A stretch of 64,000 nucleotides of DNA. Source: Micromussa lordhowensis. Lineage: Eukaryota; Cnidaria; Anthozoa; Scleractinia; Lobophylliidae. Where the stretch lies: contig OZ026601.1 of the NCBI GenBank assembly GCA_964020085.1, positions 36,303,101 to 36,367,100 of the forward strand. The letters are read 5' to 3'. The position numbers and the translations under genes were made by a program. Positions 45,548-57,300 of this stretch are shown here, piece after piece (position 1 is the first letter of the stretch; each line of letters begins with the position of its first letter). The notes under the pieces are model-generated. The model saw only the letters and a program-made list of their open reading frames with translations, made no database searches and was not told the DNA's origin.

Positions 45548-48289
45548 CTAAGTTTCTTCTTCTCTTTTCTTCTTACTGAAAACAGAAAGCATGTAATGAT
45601 TAAACTGGGCAAAAGCAAACTTGGTAATAAGCTCCTTTTGACATTTAATATTCTAACTTGAATCTGAGACTGAAAAACAAGAAGTCATTCATCCCTCAAC
45701 TTCTGTGGTTCTGTTCTTTTATTCCCTAATCTTTCTAGAGCTGTTAGATCTTTAATGTACATGTAAGTACTAAAATTGGTGTATTTAATCTCCAGCGTGG
45801 CTCAAGTTTCAGCTTACAAATAATTTCTACCTGAGACAAATAATAATTTATATGGGGTGACTCGGCAGTTTTAGCCCTTCTGGGTTACATTATTATCATT
45901 GGGAAAAGTGACAGATATCTGAGCAGAATTGGCATGAGTTCCTTCATTCTTATTAACTGTAGTCTTATCTTAAGTGATGGTGAATGAAAACATGGAGGTG
46001 GTTCCTTGTTGGACAAACAAAGGTAAACTGAGAAGAAACAATATTCTTAAGTTGTCATAAGCTCAGATTCAATACAGGTCAACAAATTGATGACGACGTC
46101 TACAGTGATTACAGAGTAACGCGTTTCATTCCAGGCTAGAAGGAAATCAAGATCAGACAAAAACTGAACTGGAAACTGTTTCTCCTTGTCCATGGTTGAT
46201 AAAGCCAGCCACAAAAACTTTTCTCACCTTTTTGCCTGTTCTTCTTGTATCAAGTTGTATTGAAAAACAAAGAAATACAACAGATTGTCATATCGCCCAT
46301 CATATTCCCTGATGGTACAAATTAAAAATGAACAGCAATCAGTAAAAGCCAAGGTAAAACAAAATTAAACAAGTGAATTTTCATTAGCTTAGCTTACCAG
46401 GTTTGGATAATGCATGCGCCTTACCATACTAAGCCTATAGAGACCTACATGTAGCCTCCCACACAGAAGTTTGTTTTGCCTGTCACACACTCCTTATTGA
46501 GGAGGTAAGATTGCATGACCAGTCCAGAGTACATGTGTAAGAGGTCTGTACAGACCTGTACTTGAGTGACTCGGTATGTTAAGCAAGCATCGCCGTTATG
46601 GACTATAAAGGTCTTTGCTGCATTTTCATACATGTACAGCTACTAACAATAATTCCTTTGAAAAAGCAGAGTAACGTTTATTGAACTCTTGTACCTTTCC
46701 AGGAGAGTTATCAGTTATTTCAAAACACTTGTTAAAATGGCAAGTTTGAATAAAAGAGCTCACAGACAAGTGCTTTTAACAAGTGCAGCACTGTTGATCA
46801 GGGAGGGTGGGGGGGGGGGGGGCAGGAATGGGTTAGAACAGTGATATTTGTGGGCTGCACTTGTATATTTTTAATAATTTTTGCCCTTGTGCAGTGCTTG
46901 TTTGACACGGCAAAATCAGGGGAGGTGCTTTTTTGAAACAAATAAGATAAGAATTTTCAAACCTTTTTAAAATGTGCTGATCATATTCCTTGAAAAAGTA
47001 ATAAACAGCTTCAATGGTGGCAAGGCATGTGTCGGGTTTCCTCTGAGGCCTACAAACATCAACAACACTCCATAAGTAAATCATTATAAATTATGATGTT
47101 AAAGCTGAGGCTAACAAAAGTGTCCCATCCAGTCAATTAACATTATGCTAAATTATTTTTAATTTGTTCTAGATCTAGCCATAAATTTCTTTTGAGAGGC
47201 CCTCACAAACAGGTTACAAATATTTTACATTAAATTTTTTTCATACCAAAAATGCTATTTGCTAACCTCCAAAAGTGTGTTTGAGCTTTTTCGAGTTTCA
47301 CTCTCTGAAGTTCTTTCAACTTCTTGTCCTTGAAGAAAGGATGATTTTGTTACAAAATAGAAAGCATAAAGTTATGTTGTGTTAAAAGATTCTGAGCCTT
47401 AAGCATCATATGACCATAGAATCCAAAATCTTTCAAAATTACATTTAACAATTGGAAGAATGTTCAAAGGGTGTGGTGTACTTACAGTTATTATCTGATG
47501 GCATTGTTGCCATGTGCTGTCTATGAATACTACTCTGTCTATTAAGGTACTTGTATCTGTTGAATGTGGTATCAGTCTGTCATGGTTTTGTCTAATCATC
47601 TCAAGGGTAATGGCATCCTAGAAAATAGAAAGAATCTTGAAAAAACACTGCATGATAAGATCTTAGCACTACATTACAGTAGAAGTTTATGCAACCTGTT
47701 CCAGTCACAACCATTATTGTGAGCCCTGCTTAAATTGTCATTCAAACTCGGGAATGAAAAGCTCTCTGTAAGTGATTGTGACCACTGTAAGCAACAACTT
47801 ATGGATTCATCCATGTCAACAGTCTAATAAAAGAGTAAACTATTTGATCATATCCAACATAAAGATAATTAAATATTAATATTGTTCATAAGTTGATAAA
47901 TATCTCACATTTAACATTCAAGAATGTACTGCTGAAAAAAGGACTTTTGCCCTTGACTGAGGGGCAAGCTTTATGCCAAGAAGTAAGCAACCAGCCTCCA
48001 CTGCACATTTTGCGCATTTGGAGACAATTATTTTGAATTTCCAAACTGTGGGTCACCTTACAAGGCCTTATATACTTATATACTGTCATGTCTTCATATA
48101 TTTGACTGTTTTATATACATGTATGGTAATTATTTTGTATTAAAAATCAAAAAAAAATTGTTGTTGACATAAGCTCACCTCAGATGGAAATACAATCATA
48201 ACCTGTAAAATAAGTCAGTAAAGACATTGAGTTTTAAGATAATTATTTTCCTCAGTTTCAACAAAATACTAAGTTACATACAAATGGAT

Positions 48290-48324
<35 letters not shown>

Positions 48325-51300
48325 TGTCGGTGGGGAGTATTACAAGATAATTTGGTTTTATCAGCTGAGTTGATAATGTAAATTGGCCACCGTAGAGAGA
48401 TTCAAAAGCTGACAATTCGAGCGTTAACCCTTCGTCAGAGCGAAGGGCTAACATTTGAAATGTCAGCTTTCGAATCTCGTTACTGTGGCCAATTCACATT
48501 ATCAACTCAGTTGATAAAACCAATAGAAATTATCTTATGTTACATACACCTGTGAAAATGAACGACAAACTTGCTAGCGATCTTACGATTGGATTTTCCA
48601 TATAAAGAGGTAGCCAGTACCTTTTCTTTTTCTTGTAACTTTGGAACCTCCTTAGATAAAAACAGTAAGGGGAAAGATAATATTAATATAAATTGATACT
48701 CTTCTCTATATTGTTTAACCTTTGTGAATCTGGATATAATGATGGAGTGAATAAATCTGCAAAATAAGTATTCAAATGAACACAAACTTACAGGGTAGCT
48801 GTATATTGTCACTTCATCAGGTGCCAGGATACATGCATGAGTGGCTGTACTTTTTCCCACCAACTCCCTTTGATGTTTTATTCTGGTAAAATAACATCCA
48901 GAGAAATAATAATTATTTTATTATTTACTTTGATTAATTGGTCAGCGTAAAATGCAGACTGTAGAATGATGATAAACTGCAGACTGACTCCGAGGGTAAA
49001 ATGCAGACTGCAGACTACAGACTTTTCAAGTACATATCTTTCATTATCGAGTGCTAACCATAAACAGGGTTATTCAGGCTAATTGTAGTGAAAGTCTGCA
49101 CTTGTTAGCCTGAATACCGTGTGGCACTACATTTTTGTGGATTCTAATTTCCGAGGTTTGTTTAAGTGATCTGCAAAAAAAAGTTCCTGCAAAAATAATT
49201 CCAGGAAAAGGTTCTTCACTGGTAAATTATATAATTATATGAACATCATAAGTAGAATCTTGTTGCTGCCATTTATTTAAAACGTAGAACTCTTTTGTTC
49301 AGAGACAAAACTATGAAACGAGAACTACAGGAAGGGATCGTCTGAAGCTACTCCATTAAGAGGAGCATCTAAATGTACCATTCCACACAAGAGCACAATG
49401 TAATTGTGATAGAGTGACACGGATTACTGGATTACTGTGTTTTTCTTATATTTCTACATTTTGTTTCACTTGTCAATTGCATGCAGGTTTTTTTTTACAT
49501 ACAGAAAAAAAGGACTTTAGATTACATTGACATGCAATATGACAAACACTATAGAAAATAATACAAGTACACTAATTACAAGACAATAAAAAAATAGAAA
49601 GGTTATACATGTTGAGGCACGTTACCTGGAGTACAGTATAATTAATTACAATATTTGCTTAACAGAACTAATAATAATAATTTATTTACTTATAACGCAC
49701 AAGTATCAATATACATTTTCACCTGCGCAGAACTAAATTCATTAAAATATATAATATAATGAAAAGAATTAGAATTATAGAATTAGAATTAGAATTATAA
49801 AGAATTAGAATTATAGAATTAGAATTAGAATTATAAAGAATTAGAATTATAAAGAATTGCACACAGTTTAATTGAAAAATGTGAGAAAACAAGTCTTTTG
49901 CGATCGCAAAAATTAATTCCTGCAAAATACAACAAAAAACCGCTGATTCACAAAAAGAAACACCCGCAAAGATTTAGTACCAAATGGTATCACTCCAGTT
50001 TGCCGGGATATCACTTACATGTAGGTTAGCCTAAACAATGCTCTGGGTAGCCTCTTTAAATAAAGTTAGCTCTCAATGATGGAAACGGTAACACGATTCA
50101 GTTAACAAAAAGTCTACAGTCTCCATTTTACCATCAGGGGAGCAGGGGTGGCGCAGGTGGTGAGAGCGCTCGCCTCCCACCAATGTGTCCCGGGTTTGAT
50201 TCCCGGACCCAGCGTCATATGACTGTGGGTTGAGTTTGTTGTTGGTTCTTGCCCTTGGTATGACGGTTTTTCTCCGGGTTCTCCAGTTTTCCTCCCTCCT
50301 CAAAAACCAACATTTCTAAATTCCAATTCGATCGGGAATTCAAAAGCCACAGGTTTATCAGTTTAAGACTGTTGTGTGTCACCCACGCTAAACAAAGTTG
50401 ATTTATTTTATTTATTCTTAGTCCTCATTTTACCCTCAATCTGCATTATACCCCCCTGCCCACAGTCTGCATTTTACACTGGCCAATGTGAACTGGCAGT
50501 CTTTGTTGTGTGATTACAATTGGGGGCATTTAGACAGTCAGATGCTATCACACTGGAGACGAGAATCATGCTACACATATGACAGTGTACTGCAGTAACA
50601 CGGACATAAAATGATTGAATATGACAAGAATAATAAAACTATAAGTCAGAGTGCTCTGTTTTGCTCATTTCCTGACATGTTACTGCAGGTTGATGTTGTA
50701 TGTTTGACATCAGTAAAATCAGCTCTAGAAAAACGTTTCTATAGTAAAATTATAGAGAAACAGACAGACAGAAAAACAGAAAGACAGACAGACATACAAA
50801 CAGGCACACAGACAGACAAACAGACAGAAACACTTCTTACATGTCGACTTTTATAGGAAGATGAACTGTTGGAATCAGACTTCTGTCAAGTCCAACTGTC
50901 ACATAGCACACGTAGCAGTAGTACTTTCTTGAGGCCTGGCAGTTCGGGCAAGGTCTTCTTTCCAGTCCTCTGATGCGAAAAAAGAAATTAAACACTTAAA
51001 TAATTAAGCTGATATTCTGATGTTGATATCTAAGATTGATTCTGGGAATTCAGCAATGAATAGCCATTCAAAAATGCGCAGTAAGATCGATAACTTTGCT
51101 TGATATTTGATGCTATCTCGCATTTTTACTTTACTTTTTTGTGTGAAGAACATTTTTCAAACACTGCCACTCTACAAAAATATTTGTAATCCTTTAGGGT
51201 CCAAAACTAAACCGAGTTACACAAAATAAGTATGAAACTGTGCGATAACCTTGCCATAATTTTATTTCAGAGGAAAGAGCAATAATATTACCTTAGTACC

Positions 51301-51365
51301 TCGTGGGATGCGATCTTTAGGTCAGAAAAGGGAGAAAGCTGTAATACAACAGGTTCATCCGCCAT
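45548..51365 (-). CDS. DTWD1: DTWD1, tRNA-uridine aminocarboxypropyltransferase 1, complete, 10 exons, 245 aa
   Basis: Transfers the 3-amino-3-carboxypropyl group from S-adenosylmethionine to uridine of tRNA (acp3U, position 20 in the human orthologue). Exons in transcript order: 51292-51365, 50841-50969, 48792-48882, 48621-48650, 48179-48202, 47486-47617, 47267-47328, 46963-47049, 46228-46308, 45548-45575. They total 738 nt, in frame throughout. The start MADEPVVLQLSPFSDLKIAS is followed by a CPNC...CYVC zinc-binding-like motif. Conserved segments are KSTATHACILAPDEV, the signature D-S-T-W (FIDSTWQQ), THFWRPQRKPDTCLATIEA and EYDGRYDNLLYFF. The tail is basic (KRSKKKREEET). It is shorter than human DTWD1 (about 304 aa), lacking part of the middle loop. 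Two exons are only 24 and 30 nt. A paralogue such as DTWD2 is less likely because the flanking motifs match DTWD1. Confidence 0.92.
48312..48540. mobile_element. Inverted-repeat element in a DTWD1 intron
   Basis: The arms (TTTTATCAGCTGAGTTGATAATG... and ...CATTATCAACTCAGTTGATAAAA) fold around TTCGTCAGAGCGAAGGG. One arm resembles 34955-35100. The minus strand contains CTGACGAAGGGTTAACG followed by GAATTGTCAG, similar to a degenerate hammerhead core. Confidence 0.7.
49764..49860 (+). repeat. AT-rich short tandem repeat
   Basis: Repeated AGAATTAGAATTATA-type units within a DTWD1 intron. Confidence 0.85.
50143..50415 (+). mobile_element. tRNA-derived SINE, more complete copy of the 10545 family
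   Basis: The head GGGGTGGCGCAGGTGGTGAG has a B-box GGTTTGATTCCC. The body contains GTGGGTTGAGTTTGTTGTTG and TTTCTCCGGGTTCTCCAG, and the tail runs to TTGATTTATTTTATTTATT. It lies in a DTWD1 intron, antisense to the gene. Confidence 0.85.
50758..50835 (+). repeat. (ACAG)n-like microsatellite
   Basis: Interrupted ACAGACAG repeats in the intron just downstream of DTWD1 exon 2. Confidence 0.85.
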
Positions 51366-51668
51366 GTTGGATTTTAACCGAGGTAGTCATTTCATCGTCA
51401 TGTAACCTACCTGTTGTGTCTCGTTATTTGGCCTAGGGCGAGAGCGGTTTCTGGAAGTCGGAGGTCTGTGAGAACTAAGTGATTGAGCCTGAAAAGAACT
51501 TAGCTAATTCAAACTATGATTTGCTAGAATTAAAACAATTAAAAATTTGGATTGCTGGCTATTTAGTGTTTTCTATGCCCTGCGTTGCTGAGACTATATC
51601 CCTTACCTGGTCTTACCTTAGCACTTCTTAAAACCAAGGACCCACACCATGATTCTCTCGCACGTGGA

Positions 51669-51890
51669 TAGACTGTTCACAGCCTCGAAAGAAAAGCCTC
51701 GGGAATGAAAAAGCGAGCGAAACGAAGGCGAAGCACGCGGGGATAGGGGCGGGGAGGCGAGCGAAGCGAGCGGAATGAAGAATTATCTCTTGATTCTATT
51801 CGCGCGTTCAACGATCGAATAAAACTGATAAGAGGGAAATAGAGAAAATAGATAATAAGAGAAAATATAGAGGGCTGTGAACAATCTAGC
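51669..51890. mobile_element. MITE-like foldback element upstream of DTWD1
   Basis: The ends AGACTGTTCACAGCC and GGCTGTGAACAATCT are inverted repeats. The interior has GCGAGCGAAGCGAGCGGAAT and a purine-rich right part. It lies about 300 bp upstream of the DTWD1 start codon. Confidence 0.7.
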
Positions 51891-52689
51891 ACGCGAAGAC
51901 CAACATGAATTTTTCGGGGTAGTGGTCGAGTATGAACTAGTTTCCAATGGGTTAAATCTCAGAAAAATAATTTACACTTATGGCGATTCCTCAGTATTGC
52001 ATTGCGCATCCCTACTGCGCACGATTTTCGCGTCATTAGCACACGCCACAGCGCACGCACATGAGCGCGAGCACATACACAACGACGCGATTTCCCTCAA
52101 GCTAAGCTCGACAGCGAAATAAATGCTCGTTTTCTCCTAAACGAGCACGGTGGCCGATATTTTTTTTATAGCACAATTTTGGTGTACAAATTATCTTTTT
52201 AGGTTAAAAAATTTAAAAAAATTGTTAGAGAGGAAAAAATGATATAGCTAAAAGACTGCACAAAACCTCAAAAACAACGATTCAAGGAACGTTTTGAGTC
52301 AATGTCGTTTAGAATTGTCTGATTTTTCCATAATTTATATATTACATTGTTCCATGCGCTCGAGACTTTCTACCTATTAAGATTTTTCCTAAGTATTGCT
52401 TTAATAACATTTGCTTCCAACTACCGCAAAATGTAACGTGAACTGGTGAATTGACGCGCGTGATTTGGCATAAATGGGGGTAAGATTGGCCGATCATATT
52501 CCTTTAGCGAAGATGGTGACCTATCCTTTTGTGGTATTTTTTCGAAGCAGTGCTTGGTAGGGAACATTTAGGGAAAGTTTAAAAAATTGTTCGGCAACTT
52601 CTATTCCTGAGGAATTACCAATTTATAATTCTTTGTATTTGACTGCAGTGTCAAATACCCCATGGTGGGAGTTTTTATCTATGTGAAAA

Positions 52690-53092
52690 ACTATGTGAAA
52701 AACTGCAAAAATTGCAAAACCGAGCGCCTAGGGTTATTCTGCAAGCCAAATATGAGGCAAACTCAAACCTGCTTCTTGAAACTTTGAAGTGGGACCGACT
52801 ATCATTAAGAAGAAGAAAGCAGAAAGCTACAATGATGTTTAAGTCCCTCAACGGGCTAGCCCCAGGGTACTGACGCGATTTATTCAGTGAGCGGCACACA
52901 GACTATGACTTGCGTGATTCTTTCCGTAAGTTATACTTGCCCAAGCCGCGTACTGACTATTTGAAACGTGGCTTTGGCTATAGCGGTGCCCTACTATGGA
53001 ATTCTCTTCCTGAAAATATTAGGGCGATTAGATCAATTGGGCAGATCAACCGCGCACTTGAAACATTCGATTCCCACTCGGCAATCTTGTAA
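52690..53092 (+). pseudogene. LINE (non-LTR retrotransposon) C-terminal remnant
   Basis: The frame LQNRAPRVILQAKYEANSN, LKWDRLSLRRRKQK, MMFKSLNGLAPGY, LPKPRTDYLKRGFGYSGA, LWNSLPENIRAIRSI matches the C-terminal end of reverse-transcriptase ORFs in non-LTR elements. An in-frame TGA at 52871 interrupts it, and the copy is 5' truncated. It ends in a repetitive ACTTACTTACT-like tail. Confidence 0.8.
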
Positions 53093-54339
53093 ACCAGTTT
53101 TTGTAGTCATTTTAATTTTTACAAAATGATTGTAATTAAAATACTTAGTGTAACTGAAGATTTTACTTACTTACTATTTTACTACTACTTACTAAATGCC
53201 CAGGGAGGAGGATGGACGGGCTTGGAATTGACATAGCCATAATCGACATATCATAGTTTGGATTGGCTAAACATGTCAGTCATTTCCTGCTCTCAGCCTC
53301 ATCCCGGGCGAGAGACGTCTTAAGTCGATCTGAGCGTGATGATTCCCTCCAGTTACCTCACGTCCCAATTTATGACAATAATTCATAAATTTGTATTTTC
53401 AAACAAGCATCTTTCATTTTTACATTAATGCGTGCTATATACGTTGCCTAGTTCCTAGGCCTCAAAATTTCGTCGCGGTCAGTCGTTTCGGGTCACGCCG
53501 TCCGTCACCGATTTTACAGTACCCAACGCCAAAATATAAAGGCGTATGTTTCAGACAACAAGCAGCAAGAGACCTTGAAATCAGTTTGCATTCTTCAGTT
53601 AAAAGAGCTGGTTGTCAAGTTTATGGAACTAGCTCTTATTCTTATATTAACGCTTTCTCGTATCAGACGTGATAGTGTAGTGTAGCCTCTCCAGTAATCA
53701 GCGAATACGACAAATCGGAGTGTCCAAAATAAGTGCAGTGTGCATTCCTTTTTGATACCTAATTTGTTTTTAGATAACTAAAGAAGAGAATAATTTAGGG
53801 ATGAAAACGCATGGAAATTTCACTAATTCTTGAAACTCCGATTGGTGTTCTACCCAATAGCCGTTTGGTCGATTTCAGATCGAAGATCAACCTCTTAACT
53901 GCAATTAAACGCAAGAAAACTCCAGGGACGTTTGATTGTATCTAAAGTGTTCATTATACACGACTTTTCCAAAAAACATTAACTTCTATGTCATCATTAG
54001 TCGATTTTGCTACACTGAAGCAGATTTTTTTCCTCAATGATTTCAGCGTCTCTCGTGCAGCCTGTTAAGGCTTACGTATGGCCAAGCATCGTTTTAGACC
54101 ATTTCTTCTTTTGTTGTAGAGCAGGGGAAAAGATTCTGGCCGCTCAACTTGTGAGACCAGTTACGGTGTCAGCTGAGTCCTCAACCCAGAACTCACACCG
54201 GGGGAGGGGTCGCACTAGGCCTGCATGACCGGTTTGTTTCTGAATCCAGAATTTAGGCTTCCGCGTTTGCCTATGTAGGTACTTGAGTCGGACTTTAGGT
54301 GTCCAGTCTCTCCTAATCAATATGCTTCACACGGTTGTC
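53093..54339. other. Intergenic stretch between the LINE remnant and the B4GALNT3/4-like gene
   Basis: No supported gene. Small plus-strand frames exist at 53391-53672 and 54037-54228. The latter has an acceptor-like TTTGTTGTAG followed by an open stretch ending in GRGRTRPA, but no partner exon was found. Part is probably the 3' UTR of the minus-strand gene. Confidence 0.4.
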
Positions 54340-57300
54340 TTATAATCGCGCGTTTTCGTACCAGTCGCTCTTCCTCTCGTGATAGTAATGGTAAAGCTTT
54401 GGAAGTCGTAATCTTTCCACCTCTAAACTGGCACCGAGGGCCCTGAAATTGACAAAAAACAATTCAAACTTCGTGTGCTTTTAGAAGCAGGTTAGCGAAG
54501 AAAGTCAAACCGCCTCCTGGAACTGACTTAACCAGTACTTTAGGTACTCTAGGTAAAAGACACTGGGAAATAAAAACTCGCGCACGTCTGGGGTCTGAAC
54601 CATCTGCAACCTGACCTCGAGACCGAAATTATGATTATCATAAATTCTTGTTTGACGTTGAAATTATGATTATCGTTAATTTAGAACACTCAAAGTTTGA
54701 TAGGAATTCTGGGAAATGAACATATCTTGTTTAAAAGGAAACCCAAGTGTCTGGACGTGGGACTCGAACCTGGGATTGTTCGCTTTGTAATCCTGTCTTC
54801 TAACCATTAGACCACCACGTCGCTAGCTGAACAAATCTCAATTTTTAAACAGTATAATGCATGCGCTTATTCTACATCCTGCGGTAAGCATATATCATTA
54901 CTCGCTAAAAAATAATTTTAGAAAGTGAATGGAAAGGTCGATCACCAAACCTTAACAAAAAGCTAACCATTTGAAATCTGCGCTTAGGCCTAATCAGTGA
55001 TATTCTATGCAAGATTCTATTAAATATTTAGTTAAATACCGTTACCGTCGTCTTGTGCTTCAGTGGTCTAGTGGTAAGTAGTCGTTCCTAGCGCCGGGTA
55101 GTTCCGGGTTCAAATCCGGTCCAAATAATATGATTTTTTTTCTTTTCTGAAATGTCCGTTCTAAATTAACGATAATCATAATTTCAACGTCAAACAAGAA
55201 TTTATGATAATCATAATTTCGGTCTCGAGGTCATGTTGACCATCTGGGTGGTTTTCATTCTCGTCCCCAGAGCCTTCGTCTCTTTTGGTAACGCAGCACT
55301 GGGGACGAGTTTCTTACCTATCCATTAGATCCCAGTCCTCGCCGCCCCATCGTGTGGTGAATTTGTCTTCGTCCAGTCCTCCAAAGCTGTCCCAATCAGA
55401 TTTGTATCCTCCGAACAAACCATAACCCATCATCTCCCAAAAGGCTGAAATACATAAATACGACAAGGAGTGAAGAGTTCTAAACAGGACTTGTTCATTG
55501 TTCAAACCTTCAAGCAAAAGCAATTACAGTCAGCGAAAAACGCGTGGAAACATTCGCTCAAGAAGCCAATACACACATGGCTTCTTTTGCTTAATCTTAT
55601 TGGACAAGTAGCTCTATTCTTTATTCTGGCAACGGAAATAATGTATTATACCTTGTTGATGTGATATGGAGTAACCGCACTTTAACTTTAGAACAGCGGG
55701 TGAATAGAAGCTGCGACCCTGAATTGCATGCTGTGTAGGAAAAAGCGGCAAATGACGGTTAATGTTTTGATGTTTTTACGAGCCCAGTCTACTGCCCAAG
55801 TTAATCGGCAAATCTTCGCTGAAATTTCTTTTGACTTCTACAAAAGGGCTAACACAAGCTTGATGATATGTCACATTAATAACAACTTTCCTTTCCGGGG
55901 GAATGATTAACGTAGAGTACTAAAAATGTAGGAAGGGCTGTTTGGCGCGCTGCTTACTAGTGATTCCCCTTAGTCAAGACCAAAGTTTTGCTACCGTACG
56001 GTGTTTCATCAGATTCGACCCAAAAATCATATCATATCACAGGTCAGAGTGGTGAATAGTAACTGTGAGTCTTTGCGAAAAGGCTTAACTAGCAGTTTTC
56101 TTTGTGAGCCTGAGACATTTTGATTTGTGAATTGCGAGGTTTATGAAAGATTGAGGTTGCAAGTCCCACATAATAACTAAAAAAACGAAACTACGAGATT
56201 CTTGAAATTTGAGGAAAAATTCCCGAGTCCAAAGGTTTTTGAATATCATTAACAGCCCTAATCATGAACCGCTTCAATCCACGTAAACATTTCAGTAGTC
56301 TTCAAATGCTCGATGTAATCAAATCTCACTTCACAAGACACAAAAAGAAGCTTTTTTGAGAATTAGCGAATTAGCGATACCCGTTTTTGAGAAGCGTTCT
56401 ATCACGAATACCGTTCTCTGATTGGCTACGCTAATCACGTTCTATTCTGTTGTGAGTGAGCTGCCCAGCAGTGCCCTGGGGGCCATTTCTTTGTGTTTTC
56501 GAAGTGTCTTTGAAGAGGATTGAGATTAAATTTTTGAACCACTGCTAGATTTATAACAAAACAATTACATTGTTTGTTGTCGATTTCTATGCGTGATAAT
56601 TGTTGATTCGGGCTGTGCCCTCCCCAACTATCACGCGATAAATCTCGAGCTCATTATCTAAATGTTTAATATAGCGGTGAAACTGCTACTGATGCTGGGC
56701 ATCGTCATATATCAAGCTAGTATCATATAACAGTGCTTGTATTTACCTTGCGTACGACATCAAATACATTAGCTGGAAACTTGATGTGAAGGTCTGCTGT
56801 AAGTATAATACTGTTGGGATCCTGCATGATGTGAAATAAACGTACACTTGTTGAAATCAGGTTTGAATGAAGAAGATTGTTATCTCGGTGTTGGTTTAGG
56901 GTGATTATTTAGCAGATCATCGGTGCTCTACAAACAACATACTGGAGCCGATATGGTCACGATTTGAAAACGTGCATTATGAAAACAATGGACATCTACC
57001 ATACTTCACCTTGATGTAGCCTACTCCATCGTTTAAAGCCTTCGTCTTGTGAAACTCAGAAAACTTTTGCAAAATAGCAATCCTAGCAGAAAAAATCGGA
57101 GGCGAGGTTAAAAGAAACATTAGAAGTCCTTTTACGTAGGCTAAAAGTATTACACCTTACCTCAGTAGTAATACGACTGTTTACTCATATGCAATTGCAA
57201 GTTGACCGCATACACCTTACACACGAGTAAGAAGGCAACAAAAGTATGCGTTTTGTAATTTTTTCGGTGATTTTACTCTCTAAAATAGGGAGCTTATTAT

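Noticed and set aside
49719..49925. Minus-strand frame rich in NSNSIILIL repeats
   Set aside because: Direct translation of an AT-rich short tandem repeat.
54757..55125. Possible tRNA genes with good A and B boxes
   Set aside because: Anticodon stems and acceptor stems do not pair properly, and both lie within an inverted SINE-like unit.
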